The notes below the pieces were generated by a model, which was not told the origin of the DNA, did no database searches, and saw nothing but the letters and a program-made list of their open reading frames with translations. Position numbers and translations under genes: made by a program. A DNA stretch of 64,000 bases, taken from positions 62,001-126,000 of the forward strand of contig NZ_JAASUI010000005.1 of the NCBI RefSeq assembly GCF_014224155.1, read 5' to 3'. The DNA is from Listeria cossartiae subsp. cossartiae. Lineage in GTDB: Bacteria; Bacillota; Bacilli; Lactobacillales; Listeriaceae. This document shows positions 24,755-35,036 of this stretch, piece after piece (within the stretch, counting starts at the first letter, position 1; each line of letters begins with the position of its first letter).

Positions 24755-26122
24755 ATGGAACGAATAGAGCGAGATACACTTGGAGAAATTTCCGTAGATG
24801 CGGCTAAATATTGGGGAGCGCAAACAGAACGAAGCAGAAGGAATTTTGCAATTGGTGATAATCAAATGCCAATCGAAATTATTCATGCTTTTGCCCAGTT
24901 AAAGAAAGCCACAGCGACAGTAAATGCAGCGGAAGGCAAATTATCTAAAGAAAAAACGTTAGCAATTGGCAGCGTTTGTGACCAAATCATTCAAGGTGAG
25001 CTAGATGCCCATTTTCCTTTAGTTGTTTGGCAAACAGGAAGCGGGACACAGAGCAATATGAACGTCAATGAGGTTATTGCGCATGTTGCCAATCTTACAT
25101 TAGGCGAAGGACAGATTCATCCGAATGATGATGTCAACATGTCACAAAGCTCGAATGATACGTTTCCAACAGCAATGCACATCGCGGCCTACGAAGCTAT
25201 AGTAATAAATCTTTTACCAGAAATAACTAAAATGGAAGCCGTTTTAACAGAGAAGAAAAATAAGTATATGCAGCTCGTTAAAATTGGTCGAACACATTTA
25301 CAAGATGCAACCCCGTTAACACTTGGACAAGAAATTAGTGGCTGGGAAGCGTGCCTAACGAATAATAAAAACTATCTTGAATCAAGTATGAAAGCCATTT
25401 TACCACTGGCGATTGGTGGGACGGCAGTTGGGACAGGTCTGAATGCTTCACGCGATTTTGGGGATAAAGTAGCCGAAGAATTAATGAAGCAAACGGGATA
25501 TCCTTTTACGTCTGATTCCAATAAATATTTTGCTTTAACTAGCCATAGTCCGATTAATTTTGTTCATGGGGCGATTCGTAGCCTTGCGTCTGATCTAATG
25601 AAGATTGCTAATGATATTCGTTTCCTAGCAAGTGGACCTCGTAGCGGCATTGGCGAGCTGACGATTCCTGCCAATGAGCCGGGTAGCTCGATTATGCCGG
25701 GAAAAGTGAATCCGACGCAGTGTGAGGCGATTACGATGGTTGCTGCACAAGTGATGGGAAATGATACAACCATCAATGTTGCTGCGAGCCAAGGAAACTT
25801 TGAACTCAATGTGTATAAACCAGTAATCATTTTTAATTTCCTCGAGTCTGTCAAACTGCTTTCAGACAGCATGCGCTCGTTCCGAATTCATTGTTTAGAA
25901 GGACTTACCGCAAACGAAAGCGTCATTGAAACGAAAGTGAATGACTCGCTAATGCTAGTAACAGCCTTGAATCCACACATTGGTTATGAAAAAGCTGCCA
26001 AGATTGCCAAACTAGCTTTTGATGAAAATACCACGTTAAAAGAAGCGGCAATCAAAACCGATTTTGTCACCGAAGCGGAATTTGATTTATGGATTGATCC
26101 GCTCAAAATGACTAATTTGTAA
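24755..26122 (+). CDS. fumC: Fumarate hydratase class II
   Basis: A 455-residue class II fumarase catalysing reversible hydration of fumarate to malate as a homotetramer in the cytosol. Signature motif [15 protein letters not shown] is intact, as are the other active-site regions [23 protein letters not shown] and [18 protein letters not shown]. The length is that of the family. GGGGTGG precedes the ATG. It is followed by a terminator and is probably monocistronic. Listeria has an incomplete TCA cycle, so the enzyme probably works in a reductive or aspartate/fumarate branch; that role is inferred. Confidence 0.96.
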   Translation: MERIERDTLGEISVDAAKYWGAQTERSRRNFAIGDNQMPIEIIHAFAQLKKATATVNAAEGKLSKEKTLAIGSVCDQIIQGELDAHFPLVVWQTGSGTQSNMNVNEVIAHVANLTLGEGQIHPNDDVNMSQSSNDTFPTAMHIAAYEAIVINLLPEITKMEAVLTEKKNKYMQLVKIGRTHLQDATPLTLGQEISGWEACLTNNKNYLESSMKAILPLAIGGTAVGTGLNASRDFGDKVAEELMKQTGYPFTSDSNKYFALTSHSPINFVHGAIRSLASDLMKIANDIRFLASGPRSGIGELTIPANEPGSSIMPGKVNPTQCEAITMVAAQVMGNDTTINVAASQGNFELNVYKPVIIFNFLESVKLLSDSMRSFRIHCLEGLTANESVIETKVNDSLMLVTALNPHIGYEKAAKIAKLAFDENTTLKEAAIKTDFVTEAEFDLWIDPLKMTNL

Positions 26123-26143
26123 TCTCATACTTTAGAATGAACT

Positions 26144-26175
26144 TCCCTAGAAACAATTGTTGTCTAGGGATTTTT
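26144..26175 (+). terminator. Terminator of fumC
   Basis: TCCCTAGA and TCTAGGGA form a perfect 8-bp stem around an 11-nt loop, followed by TTTTT. Confidence 0.82.
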
Positions 26176-26225
26176 CACGTATAATGAAACCACTTTTACT
26201 AGACAAATATTAGGAGATGCAAAAC

Positions 26226-27359
26226 ATGTCAGTGTTATTTACGATACTTTTAATGGCAGTGATTGGTGGATTTATCGGCGCTATGACGAACTATATCGCG
26301 ATTCGAATGCTTTTCCGCCCATACAAAGCCATTTATCTTTTCAATAAACGATTACCATTTACACCCGGACTGATTCCCAAACGACGAGATGAACTTGCCG
26401 AGCACATCGGAAAAGTAGTCGTAAGCCATTTACTCACAGAAGACGCCATTCGCGCCCGACTGCTGGATGAAACCTTACAAAAAGAAATAACCGAAACCAT
26501 CACAAAAATGTTCCACGAAAAAATGCAATTAGAAACAACACCTAATGAATTATTACACTATTTTGGCTATGAAAATGCAGAAGTACGCTCCATTGCGTGG
26601 TTAGAAACAACATTAGAAAAAGAAATCAACCATTTTCTAACGGCAAAAAAAACTACCCAAATGAGCGACTTAATTCCAGCCATGCTTGAGACAGAACTAG
26701 CAACCAAGCTTCCGCATGTAACAGAAAGAATTACGAGTAAAATGTCCGTTTTTATCGCAAGTGAAGAAGGCAAAATCCAAATTAAACAAATGCTACAAAA
26801 ATTCTTTGAAGAACATGGGAAAATGGGCAGCATGGCTAGAATGTTCATCAATGTTGATAGCTTCTCTGAAAAAATTCAACAAGAAGGATTAAAACTTATC
26901 AGTCAAGACGATACGAAAAAACTCATCAACCAGCTCTTAACAACAGAATGGCACAATTTTGAAGCGAAAGAATTACAAGAGCTCATCCCAACAGAAAAAC
27001 AAGCACATTTGGCAGGGCAGCTGACTTCTGAACTAATTCAAGCAGTTCCGCACGATAAACTATTTAATCAACCAATCCAAGCGATATTAAGCAATTATGA
27101 AGCAGCTATTACAGAAAAAGTGATTCCTTTCGCTGTTGAACGAATGCTTGATTTTGTAGCGACACATAGCGCGGATATAGTGGCACGAATGGATTTAGCC
27201 AAATTAGTCGAAACGCAAATCGCTACTTTTTCCTTGCCTGAAATTGAAAAACTAGTTGTCGAAATATCCGGAAGAGAATTAAAAATGATTACTTATTTAG
27301 GCGGGATTTTAGGCGGATTTATTGGAATTATTCAAGGAATTCTCGCAATGTGGATTTAG
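26226..27359 (+). CDS. DUF445 family membrane protein, YheB-like
   Basis: A 377-residue DUF445 protein with a hydrophobic N-terminal segment (FTILLMAVIGGFIGAMTNYIAIRMLFRP) and a C-terminal one (YLGGILGGFIGIIQGILAMWI), flanking a long helical, charged middle region. The two membrane ends share GGFIG-type motifs, as usual in this family. I start at ATG 26226, nine bases after AGGAG; an in-frame ATG at 26217 sits inside that ribosome site. YheB (YheA/YheB pair) has no established biochemical function. The gene directly precedes yheA, the B. subtilis order. Confidence 0.87.
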   Translation: MSVLFTILLMAVIGGFIGAMTNYIAIRMLFRPYKAIYLFNKRLPFTPGLIPKRRDELAEHIGKVVVSHLLTEDAIRARLLDETLQKEITETITKMFHEKMQLETTPNELLHYFGYENAEVRSIAWLETTLEKEINHFLTAKKTTQMSDLIPAMLETELATKLPHVTERITSKMSVFIASEEGKIQIKQMLQKFFEEHGKMGSMARMFINVDSFSEKIQQEGLKLISQDDTKKLINQLLTTEWHNFEAKELQELIPTEKQAHLAGQLTSELIQAVPHDKLFNQPIQAILSNYEAAITEKVIPFAVERMLDFVATHSADIVARMDLAKLVETQIATFSLPEIEKLVVEISGRELKMITYLGGILGGFIGIIQGILAMWI

Positions 27360-27440
27360 TTCTTTTATACTGGAATAACCTGCGACTTTTTGTTATAGTG
27401 AAACAGAAGTGACAAATACAGATATTTGGAGGATTTATCA

Positions 27441-27794
27441 ATGGCAGTTAATATTTATGATTTAGCACATGATTTAGACAAAGGAATTCGTGAAACACCT
27501 GAATTCATCAGCTTACAAGATGCATACCGTGAAGTAAACGAAAACGCTGACGCAAAAGCAAAATTCGAACGTTTCCGTGATGTTCAAGTAACAATCCAAG
27601 AAAAACAAATGACTGGTCAAGAAATTGACGACGAAACAGTAGATGTAGCACAACAAGTTGCCCAAGAAGTTCAAGAAAACGAATTAATCGTTAAACTAAT
27701 GGAAAAAGAACAAGCGATGAGCATGATTATTAACGATTTAAACCGCATCATCATGACACCATTGCAAGATCTATATAACGTAGCAAACGACTAA
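27441..27794 (+). CDS. YlbF/YmcA-family protein, YheA-like
   Basis: A 117-residue acidic, all-helical protein (DUF964/Com_YlbF family). The heptad-rich sequence ([24 protein letters not shown]) predicts a helical bundle. The YlbF/YmcA/YheA family includes subunits of an RNase Y-associated complex, but YheA itself has no proven role. Start ATG 27441 has TTGGAGGA upstream; five in-frame codons before it lack a site. Codons are strongly biased (GAA, AAA, CAA, GTA), suggesting good expression. A long terminator follows. Confidence 0.87.
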   Translation: MAVNIYDLAHDLDKGIRETPEFISLQDAYREVNENADAKAKFERFRDVQVTIQEKQMTGQEIDDETVDVAQQVAQEVQENELIVKLMEKEQAMSMIINDLNRIIMTPLQDLYNVAND

Positions 27795-27807
27795 TTTGTA
27801 TGAATCG

Positions 27808-27859
27808 AAGTGGCGTGATTATTTGTTATTTATTTAGCAAATAATCGCGCCACTTTTTT
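27808..27859 (+). terminator. Terminator of yheA
   Basis: AAGTGGCGTGATTATTTG and CAAATAATCGCGCCACTT form an 18-bp stem with one G-T-type mismatch, followed by TTTT. Confidence 0.9.
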
Positions 27860-27870
27860 ATTTGAAATGC

Positions 27871-27899
27871 TTGTACGTAGAGTAATTGTAAGGTATAAT
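27871..27899 (+). promoter_or_regulatory. SigA-type promoter of the yhaO-yhaN-yhaM operon
   Basis: TTGTAC (27871-27876), a 17-bp spacer and TATAAT (27894-27899), 40 bp before the yhaO start. The longest open frame upstream runs through this promoter, so the start was placed downstream of it. Confidence 0.78.
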
Positions 27900-27938
27900 A
27901 AGAACGTATATTCGGTTTTTGAGAAGGAGGCGAAAGTC

Positions 27939-29174
27939 ATGAAAGAAATCCAATTTTTACATATAGCAGATTTGCATTTAGATAGTCCTTTCATTGGGCT
28001 TTCGACGCTGCCACAGCCGCTTTTTTCTGCCGTACAAGAAAGTACATTTCAATCATTAGAACGAATAACGACCGTAGCAATAAAAGAAGCCGTTGATTTT
28101 GTTTTAATTGCGGGGGACATTTATGACAGTGAAGACCAGAGTGTCCGTGCTCAAGCGCGCTTTTTGAAAGAAATGAAGCGACTAGAAGCTGCTAATATTA
28201 ATGTATTTATGATTCACGGTAATCATGATTTTATAGAAAAACATAAAGAAAAGCTGGCATTACCAAGCAATGTACATGTTTTTCCAGAACATGTGGAAGT
28301 AGCATCCATTCAAACAGCTAGCGGTGCCAACGTTCATCTTTATGGATTCAGTTATAATGAACGTCATATTCGTTCCAGTCGCGTAGATGAATACAAGGTA
28401 CAAGGAGATGCGGACTTTCATATTGCGCTACTGCATGGTTCAGAAATATCCAGTAGCGAAGAACATGATGTCTACGCTCCATTTCGAGTGCAAGAAATCA
28501 GCAAAAAAGGCTTTGACTACTGGGCACTCGGTCATATTCATAAACGCCAATTGCTTGCGGAATTTCCTAGCATTTATTACCCGGGAAATATTCAAGGCCG
28601 AAACCGCAAAGAATCAGGCGAGAAAGGTGCAAGTATTGTCACTTTATCAGAAGCAAATACAACCATTAATTTCATCGAAACGAGCCCAATTATTTGGGAT
28701 GAAGTCGTAATCTCCTTGCCTGATAATAGCGAAATCAACACTTTTTACCGTGAAATGACCAAACTGCTGGAAAGTTACCGAGGACGAAGCCATAGCTATT
28801 TTCTCCATGTAATTGTCCAAATGGCGAATAAGCAAAAACTAAATACAAATGATTGGCTACAAATGCTTCAAGAAGAAGTAGAACTGGAAGATACCACATT
28901 TGTATGGGTGCACAAAATAACAATCGAAATAACGAACAAAAATAATTCCCAAACATGGCATGAACATCATTTAGCAGGCAAAGAAATTAGGCACAGCTAT
29001 CACAAACTACAAGATGAATCCGCTTTTTACCAAGCTGTAGAAGGACTCTATCTTGAAAGTGGCGTGAGTAGATATTTAGATGATTTATCTGCACAAGATC
29101 GAGAGACAATTTTAAATGAAGCCTTAATGGAACTAGGGATGACGCTTGCGGAAGTGGAAGGTGATAACAAATGA
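27939..29174 (+). CDS. yhaO: SbcD-like metallophosphoesterase/exonuclease, YhaO
   Basis: A 411-residue calcineurin-type phosphoesterase. Metal-binding motifs of the SbcD/Mre11 family are intact: DLHLDSPF (Asp, His), GDIYDSED, HGNHDF and ALGHIHKRQ. The C-terminal 150 residues are less conserved and would contact the SbcC partner. ATG 27939 is preceded by GAAGGAGG; the frame runs further upstream, but only through the promoter. It overlaps the SbcC-like gene by four bases, as nuclease and ATPase subunits usually do. Inferred role: processing of DNA ends or hairpins, separate from the canonical sbcDC pair. Confidence 0.9.
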   Translation: MKEIQFLHIADLHLDSPFIGLSTLPQPLFSAVQESTFQSLERITTVAIKEAVDFVLIAGDIYDSEDQSVRAQARFLKEMKRLEAANINVFMIHGNHDFIEKHKEKLALPSNVHVFPEHVEVASIQTASGANVHLYGFSYNERHIRSSRVDEYKVQGDADFHIALLHGSEISSSEEHDVYAPFRVQEISKKGFDYWALGHIHKRQLLAEFPSIYYPGNIQGRNRKESGEKGASIVTLSEANTTINFIETSPIIWDEVVISLPDNSEINTFYREMTKLLESYRGRSHSYFLHVIVQMANKQKLNTNDWLQMLQEEVELEDTTFVWVHKITIEITNKNNSQTWHEHHLAGKEIRHSYHKLQDESAFYQAVEGLYLESGVSRYLDDLSAQDRETILNEALMELGMTLAEVEGDNK

Positions 29175-31894
29175 GAATAACGTCGATTGATATTGTTGGT
29201 TATGGCAAATGGTCCAACGCTCATTTTGATAATATCGCCAATTTTCAAGTAATCTACGGCGAAAATGAAGCCGGAAAATCAACTATAATGGCTTTTATAC
29301 ATAGTATTCTATTTGGCTTCCCAACAAAACAGCAATCTATCCCACGTATGGAACCGAAAAATGGTGGCCCATATGGCGGAAGACTAACAATAGAAGATAC
29401 CGCGCTTGGGAAAGTCGTTATTGAACGCTTAAAAGGGAAAGCAACAGGAGACGTTCGGATTTACTATGGTGATGGTCAAACTGCTGGAGAAGAGAAGCTA
29501 CCAGAAATCATAGGTGAAATCGATCGAAATACGTATGAAGCCATTTTTTCGTTTGATATACATGGTTTGCAAAATATCCATCAGTGGAAGAAGAAGGAAT
29601 TTGAACGCTATTTACTAGCGACAGGGACGACCGGTTCCGATGCGCTGCTAAAAACAGCAGAAACACTGCAAAAAAAATTAGATAGCCTTTACAAACCAAG
29701 TGGTCGAAATCCACTAATTAACCAACAACTAAAAAAAGTAAAAGCAGCCCAACAAGCTTTTCAAAACGCTAAAAAACAAAATGCCCAATATGAACAACTT
29801 ATAAACGAAAAAGAACAAGCAACAGCAAGGCAAGCAGCGTTGCAAACAGAAAAGACAACTATCCGCGTAGAACTGGACACATTAACTATTTTGTCAGACT
29901 TGTGGCCGTTATATCAAGAGTGGAAAGCGCTCGATAACAAAGCTAGCCAAGCTCCAGAAGTCAGTTTTCCACCAGACGGAATTATTCGTCTAGAACACCT
30001 ACAACTCCGAGAAAAAGAATGGCAAAATCAGTTGATTCAATTAGAAGAACGCCAAAAAAACCTCATTAGCAAAAATAGTTATGAACATAGCCTCTTTTTT
30101 GCAGAGAATGAAGCTGAAATCACCTATTTAATCGAAACTTATGCTGCTTTTGGTGAACGCGAGCTGCAACTGAATGGTTTAAAGCAAGAAATCCAATTTC
30201 AACAAGTAGATACTAAACGACCACTTAGAATTTGGACAAGCGAACTAGAACAAAGAACAAACCGTTTAAAAGAAAACGAGCAATCATACAAAGAGCAACA
30301 ACACGAAATTCAGTTGAAATTAAAACTAACCACTGACACAGAAGACAAACTTCAAAAAAAGATTGATCAAATAGAAGCAGAGATGTGGGGCAATAAAACG
30401 TTCCAACGAGCAAAAGAAAAAATCGAACAAAAACCAAAAACGGCTATGACGAAAACCTTTATTTCACTAGGCATTTTTGCAGTAGCTTTAGTTTTGATGA
30501 TTGTCTTCCAGTCCATGTGGAGCGTTGCCATTGTTATTATTGCCGCGCTAATTGTCGGCTATTCATTTATGACTACAGGAAAAGCTGCACCAGCTAATAA
30601 TGAACAACTTTTAGCCTTTCTGGAGCAAAAGAAAATAAGGCAAGAATGGCAACAGTTATTGAATGAAATGGATATCGTTGCATCCCAAATAGCTGAATTA
30701 CAAGCGAGCGAGAATAAGTTAAATGAAGCAATTTATCAGCATACGATGGAACTAAACCAACTATTTGCTGACTTAGCAATCGAAAACGAGCCAGGAATAA
30801 ATTGGTCGTATGATTTACAACAATACAAAGCGGATAGTGAAAAAAGGCAACTAGTCACTGAACTTAGCTTGAAATTAGAGCCGTTAGTAGAAAAACAAAA
30901 TGCTTACAAAGCGCGACTTGCAAAGTTACAACTCCCTCTAGACCATAAAGATATCGAAGAGAAAATCACGTTTCTGCGTCAAGGCTTGCTTTACTATCGA
31001 AACCACCTAACGGAAAATGCAAAACTTGCAGAAAAATTAGAACAAGTAACAATGCAATTAGATTTAGTGAAGCAAGATTTATTGCTCGTAAAGAAAGAAA
31101 AAGCAGAGTTGCTAGAACGGGCCAATACAAATGATGAAGAAGAATTTCGCATCGTCGCTATGCGTGTGAAAGAAGAACAAAAATGGCGCGAACGTTTAGT
31201 TTTAATAGAAGCGCAATTGGAGCCAGATAAACGAATCGCTTTAAGCCAGTTTGAAAATCAAGCTATCATCAAAGAAAAAGAATTGCATTTAGAAGAAAAA
31301 CTGCGCAAAATAGAAGTAGAACAAGAGCAACTTTACGCCTCACTTGCAGCAAAAAATCACGAAATCAGCAAATTAGAAGAAGGCGGAACTTTCGCTGTCT
31401 TAATGCAAGAATTTTATTCAGAAAAAAGTCAATTACAACAAATAGCTGCTGAATGGACAGAAACAAAACTGGCGCTACAAATTTTACAAGACACCATGCA
31501 GCAGTTACAAGAAGGCAAGCTTCCTAAAACCTTAAAATTAGCAAGTGACTATTTCCAGCATCTGACAAACGCGAACTACACGAAGGTATACATACAAGAA
31601 AACAGACTTCAAGTAGAAAGCAAAGACATCGTTCCGTTTTTCCCAGAAGAACTTAGCCAAGCAACTAAAGAACAACTTTATTTAGCTATTCGCTTTGCGC
31701 TAATTGATGTTATCCATAAAGACTTTCCACTACCAATTATTATTGATGATGGATTTGTGCATTTTGACTCGGCCAGAATGGGGCAAATGATGCAACTGCT
31801 CCAAAAACGAAAAAGTGAGAACCAAGTAATATTTTTCACATGTCATCAAGAAACTCGCAAATATTTTTCCAGTGAGGACATACGCGTGCTATAA
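29171..31894 (+). CDS. yhaN: SbcC-like SMC-type ATPase with central membrane hairpin, YhaN
   Basis: A 907-residue ABC/SMC-type ATPase. Walker A is GENEAGKST near residue 33; Walker B ([16 protein letters not shown]) lies near the C-terminus, so the ATPase head is split by long coiled coils (about 170-420 and 480-780). Unusually for SbcC, two hydrophobic segments occur in the middle (about residues 430-475: [18 protein letters not shown] and [16 protein letters not shown]), a known feature of YhaN. The CxxC zinc hook of canonical SbcC is not seen there. The pair with YhaO probably acts on DNA at the membrane. Confidence 0.9.
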   Translation: MRITSIDIVGYGKWSNAHFDNIANFQVIYGENEAGKSTIMAFIHSILFGFPTKQQSIPRMEPKNGGPYGGRLTIEDTALGKVVIERLKGKATGDVRIYYGDGQTAGEEKLPEIIGEIDRNTYEAIFSFDIHGLQNIHQWKKKEFERYLLATGTTGSDALLKTAETLQKKLDSLYKPSGRNPLINQQLKKVKAAQQAFQNAKKQNAQYEQLINEKEQATARQAALQTEKTTIRVELDTLTILSDLWPLYQEWKALDNKASQAPEVSFPPDGIIRLEHLQLREKEWQNQLIQLEERQKNLISKNSYEHSLFFAENEAEITYLIETYAAFGERELQLNGLKQEIQFQQVDTKRPLRIWTSELEQRTNRLKENEQSYKEQQHEIQLKLKLTTDTEDKLQKKIDQIEAEMWGNKTFQRAKEKIEQKPKTAMTKTFISLGIFAVALVLMIVFQSMWSVAIVIIAALIVGYSFMTTGKAAPANNEQLLAFLEQKKIRQEWQQLLNEMDIVASQIAELQASENKLNEAIYQHTMELNQLFADLAIENEPGINWSYDLQQYKADSEKRQLVTELSLKLEPLVEKQNAYKARLAKLQLPLDHKDIEEKITFLRQGLLYYRNHLTENAKLAEKLEQVTMQLDLVKQDLLLVKKEKAELLERANTNDEEEFRIVAMRVKEEQKWRERLVLIEAQLEPDKRIALSQFENQAIIKEKELHLEEKLRKIEVEQEQLYASLAAKNHEISKLEEGGTFAVLMQEFYSEKSQLQQIAAEWTETKLALQILQDTMQQLQEGKLPKTLKLASDYFQHLTNANYTKVYIQENRLQVESKDIVPFFPEELSQATKEQLYLAIRFALIDVIHKDFPLPIIIDDGFVHFDSARMGQMMQLLQKRKSENQVIFFTCHQETRKYFSSEDIRVL

Positions 31895-31938
31895 TGAGTG
31901 AAGAAACTTCTTACTACAGAAAGAAAGAAGGCGATACA

Positions 31939-32880
31939 ATGGAAAAAAGATTATTAGACTATGAAGTTGGCGAAACAGTGGACCTATTCTTGCTAATTAA
32001 ATCAAGTGTCAAAGGAACGGCTAGCAACGGAAAGCCATTCTTGAGTCTTGTTTTGCAAGATAAATCAGGTGAATTAGAAGCAAAACTTTGGGATGTAAAA
32101 GAAAGTGATGAAGTAAATTACGGGGTACAGCAAATTGTGCACCTTATGGGTGATATTCAAAATTACCGTGGAAGAAAGCAGCTGAAAATCCGCCAAATTA
32201 GACAGGCGACAGCTATTGATGGTGTTAGTGCCAGTGAATTCATGGAAACGGCGCCAATCAATAAAGAGGAAATGGCTGACGAGATTACACAATATATTTT
32301 CGAAATGAAAAATGCGAACTTGCAACGAATTACCCGAGCGCTCTTGAAAAAATACCAAGATGACTTTTATGATTATCCAGCAGCAATGCGCCATCATCAT
32401 GAATTTGTTTCTGGTTTGAGTTTTCATGTAGTTTCGATGCTACGTCTTGCAAAGTCTGTCGCAGATCTATATCCATCCGTTAACCGTGATTTACTTTATG
32501 CCGGAGTGATTTTACATGATTTAGGTAAAGTCATTGAACTGTCAGGGCCGGTATCAACCACGTACACACTGGAAGGGAATTTGATTGGTCATATTTCCAT
32601 CGTAGTAGAAGAAGTGAGCAAAATTGCTGATGAGCTTTCTATTGACGGGGAAGAAGTAGTTGTTTTAAAACATGTGTTACTTTCTCACCACGGCAAAGGG
32701 GAATGGGGCAGCCCGAAACCACCACTTGTACGTGAAGCAGAGATTTTGCATCAAATTGATTTAATGGATGCGTCCTTAAATATGATGGATAAAGTATTGA
32801 AACATACCAAACCTGGTGAATTTAGTGAACGAGTATTTGGATTAGACAATCGTTCGTTTTATAATCCTACATTTGAATAA
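31939..32880 (+). CDS. yhaM: 3'-5' exoribonuclease YhaM
   Basis: A 313-residue protein with an N-terminal OB-fold (residues about 10-95; [22 protein letters not shown]) and a C-terminal HD domain. HD ligands include HHH 152-154, H163 and the H193-D194 pair in [11 protein letters not shown]. YhaM of B. subtilis is an Mn2+-dependent 3'-5' exonuclease acting on RNA and short DNA. I start at ATG 31939 after GAAGGCGA, which gives the family length; the frame also opens at 31894 over the yhaN stop, without a ribosome site. It shares an operon with the SbcDC-like pair, as in B. subtilis. Confidence 0.93.
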   Translation: MEKRLLDYEVGETVDLFLLIKSSVKGTASNGKPFLSLVLQDKSGELEAKLWDVKESDEVNYGVQQIVHLMGDIQNYRGRKQLKIRQIRQATAIDGVSASEFMETAPINKEEMADEITQYIFEMKNANLQRITRALLKKYQDDFYDYPAAMRHHHEFVSGLSFHVVSMLRLAKSVADLYPSVNRDLLYAGVILHDLGKVIELSGPVSTTYTLEGNLIGHISIVVEEVSKIADELSIDGEEVVVLKHVLLSHHGKGEWGSPKPPLVREAEILHQIDLMDASLNMMDKVLKHTKPGEFSERVFGLDNRSFYNPTFE

Positions 32881-32885
32881 ACACA

Positions 32886-32921
32886 AAAAACCACGCTTGG
32901 AATTTTCCAAGCGTGGTTTTT
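32886..32921. terminator. Bidirectional terminator between yhaM and prsA
   Basis: AAAAACCACGCTTGGAA and TTCCAAGCGTGGTTTTT form a perfect 17-bp stem with a 2-nt loop. A-run and T-run give U-tails on both strands. Confidence 0.92.
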
Positions 32922-32927
32922 AATTAC

Positions 32928-33806
32928 TTATTTAGATGAATCGGAATCAGATTTAGAACCGTCAAAATCTTTGAAAGCATCTTTCAAGTCTTTATCTTCT
33001 ACTTTTACGTTAGCATCTTTGTATACTTTTTTAAGTGTTTTTTGCATGTTCTCAGTAGTTAATTGAGACTGAAGGTAAGATTCTTTTACAGCTTTCTTAT
33101 CTTTTTCAAAAGTAGTTTTTGTCGCTGGTTCGTCCATTTGGATGATGTGGTATCCGTATTGTGTTTTTACTGGAGCACTGATGTCGCCTTTGTTTTTAAG
33201 GGCATAAGCTGCTTTTTCAAATGCTGGATCCATTTTACCAGGACCGAATGGCTCTAATTTACCGCCGTTTTCTTTTGTAGCAGTATCAGTAGAGTATTCT
33301 TTCGCTAAATCTGCAAATTTCGCGCCATCTTTTAGTTTTTGTTCTACTTCTTTGGCTTTGTTTTCATCAGCTACTAAAATGTGGCTTACAGTGATATCTG
33401 GTTGCCAAGTTTTGTAGTAGTCTTTTAATACTTTGTCGCTAGTATCTGTATTAGCTTCTGTTGCTTTTTGTACTAACATGTTGTATTTAAGTTGGCTTTT
33501 GAATGATTTCTCAGTTAGGCCACTTTGAGCTAACACTGCAGAGAATTGATCTCCGTATTGTGATTTGTATTCGTTGAATTTTTTGTCAACATCTTCATCG
33601 CTTACTTTGTATTTATCGCTAAGGACTTTTTCGAAAGTAAGTTGTTGTACGAATTCAGAACCATATTTATCTTTCATAGCATCATAAAGTTCGTCTTTTG
33701 TTACATCGCCAGAGTCTGTCTTAACGACATCTCCGCCGCCACCGCACGCTGCTAGACTGAACAATGCCATAACCATGACAAGTCCAAGTATTAATTTCTT
33801 CTTCAT
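32928..33806 (-). CDS. prsA: PrsA-type peptidyl-prolyl isomerase lipoprotein
   Basis: A 292-residue extracytoplasmic foldase. The signal peptide ends in a lipobox LAAC (Cys 20), so it is lipid-anchored outside the membrane. A parvulin domain spans about residues 130-225 (VSHILVADENKAKEVEQ, GGKLEPFGPGKMDP, TQYGYHIIQM), flanked by helical chaperone arms and a Ser/Asp-rich tail. It helps exported proteins fold. Synteny points to the PrsA2 locus of L. monocytogenes, which supports secreted virulence factors. I start at ATG 33806; AAGGAG is 13 bases away, slightly long, and a GTG four codons upstream is too close to it. I see no convincing PrfA box upstream. Confidence 0.93.
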   Translation of the reverse strand: MKKKLILGLVMVMALFSLAACGGGGDVVKTDSGDVTKDELYDAMKDKYGSEFVQQLTFEKVLSDKYKVSDEDVDKKFNEYKSQYGDQFSAVLAQSGLTEKSFKSQLKYNMLVQKATEANTDTSDKVLKDYYKTWQPDITVSHILVADENKAKEVEQKLKDGAKFADLAKEYSTDTATKENGGKLEPFGPGKMDPAFEKAAYALKNKGDISAPVKTQYGYHIIQMDEPATKTTFEKDKKAVKESYLQSQLTTENMQKTLKKVYKDANVKVEDKDLKDAFKDFDGSKSDSDSSK

Positions 33807-33922
33807 TAAATAAAACACACTCCTTAGTTGTTGGAATAATTCCCGCTTAACACAATAACTATCATAACATAAATTAAAGATAAAAAGAAAAGATGAAAGA
33901 AATTTAATGATATTCTTATGGT

Positions 33923-34462
33923 TTAGTCAGAAATTAAAATAGAAAATCCGCGCTCTGCACTTTCGATAAAACAATTCTTCGGCATTTTCCATAATTTGTT
34001 AATATGAGTAAAGTCAGAAAAGCTCATTCCAACGTGCACGGAAAGTAAAATTAAGAACATTCCCGAATGCCCGATTGGCGTAAGTAGCATTAACGCTACT
34101 AAAATAGCTGTAATAACCACAAATGGTAAAACTAACGAAAAAATGTAGTGCCATTTTGGAATGATTCGCTTAATATTTAATTTTATACAAGGAAGGAAAA
34201 AGAAATGGATGCGCCACTGGATTACAGTTCCTTCACGGTACTTAAAGCATCCAAGAATATGAAGCATTTTATGGATTGGGTAAATTAAAATAATACCCAA
34301 AAAGCTAACGAATTGATAATCGTTTGTCAGTTGACCAGGATAAATTAAATGTTGTGTTAAAAAACAAATACATACGGCAACTAGCCAGACAAGAATTCCT
34401 TTAAAGAAAAGGCGATTAAATTCGTCTCGTCGCTCTGTGTTGATTGATTTTAGGCAGCGCAT
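33923..34462 (-). CDS. DUF3267 membrane protein with altered zincin motif
   Basis: A 179-residue membrane protein of the DUF3267 family, with four hydrophobic segments and the typical C-terminal block SDFTHINKLWKMPKNCFIES. Family members usually carry a zincin-like HExxH motif. Here that position reads HKMLH (residues 64-68), with Lys in place of the catalytic Glu, so it is probably not an active protease. RBS GGAGGAAAGC precedes the ATG. It sits alone between prsA and yhaH. A YhaJ-like or immunity-type role would be guesswork. Confidence 0.78.
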   Translation of the reverse strand: MRCLKSINTERRDEFNRLFFKGILVWLVAVCICFLTQHLIYPGQLTNDYQFVSFLGIILIYPIHKMLHILGCFKYREGTVIQWRIHFFFLPCIKLNIKRIIPKWHYIFSLVLPFVVITAILVALMLLTPIGHSGMFLILLSVHVGMSFSDFTHINKLWKMPKNCFIESAERGFSILISD

Positions 34463-34614
34463 TGTAAGCTTTCCTCCAGTTATAGCTAAAATAGTGCTCC
34501 TCTGTCAGAAGGCACCATAGTATTGTATGCTCAAATGCTCCAAAATTCAAGCTTTTTTTAGATAAATAATTGCCTAATTTTGACGTTTTTTTGAAGGGGA
34601 TTTTAGCCAAACAA

Positions 34615-34640
34615 AAAAACTGAGCAGGCGCCCAGTTTTT
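34615..34640 (-). terminator. Terminator of yhaH
   Basis: On the reverse strand AAAAACTGGGC-GCCT-GCTCAGTTTTT, one G-T pair, followed by a T-run. The adjacent 34463-34614 interval holds no gene that I can support. Confidence 0.8.
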
Positions 34641-34644
34641 CTAC

Positions 34645-35007
34645 TTATTTATTATCTTTTTTTAACGTTTTTTCTAAGTCAGAAATTGTTTTTTGCATGT
34701 CTTTAATTTCGTCTTTTAAGCGTTTCTTTTCTGGTTCCATTTCTTCATTCCATTTGGAAACAGATTCCATGATGTCAGAAGAAACATCTTTTAATAAAGT
34801 GGAACCTTCCGAGCCAAGCACTTGAACTGATTGGATAAGTTCATTTGCGTTATATGCTAGTTCTTTCAAGATAACACTTGCTTCGCCTGATTTAGCGACA
34901 ATGTCTTTGCGAAGTTCATTGCCGGATTTTGGAGCAAACAATACTGAGGCTGCAGCTCCAATTGCCCCACCAGCTAAAATACCGAAAATAAGTGATTTTT
35001 TATTCAT
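34645..35007 (-). CDS. yhaH: YtxH/YhaH-like small protein
   Basis: A 120-residue YtxH-domain protein. One N-terminal hydrophobic segment (SLIFGILAGGAIGAAASVLFAPKSG) contains the family motif LFAPKSGNELR, followed by about 85 residues of charged helix (KKRLKDEIKDMQKTISDLEKTLKK) predicted as coiled coil. YtxH proteins are general-stress associated but have no known activity. It lies between hit and the DUF3267 gene, matching the B. subtilis yhaH-hit neighbourhood. Confidence 0.85.
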   Translation of the reverse strand: MNKKSLIFGILAGGAIGAAASVLFAPKSGNELRKDIVAKSGEASVILKELAYNANELIQSVQVLGSEGSTLLKDVSSDIMESVSKWNEEMEPEKKRLKDEIKDMQKTISDLEKTLKKDNK

Positions 35008-35036
35008 TTATACTCCACTCCATCCATAAAGTCATT

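Noticed and set aside
33807..33922. PrfA box in front of prsA
   Set aside because: Only a TGTTAA-like half site is readable on the reverse strand; the other half does not fit TTAACA.
34416..34610. 64-codon reverse ORF between DUF3267 gene and yhaH
   Set aside because: Overlaps the DUF3267 start, no ribosome site, no domain.
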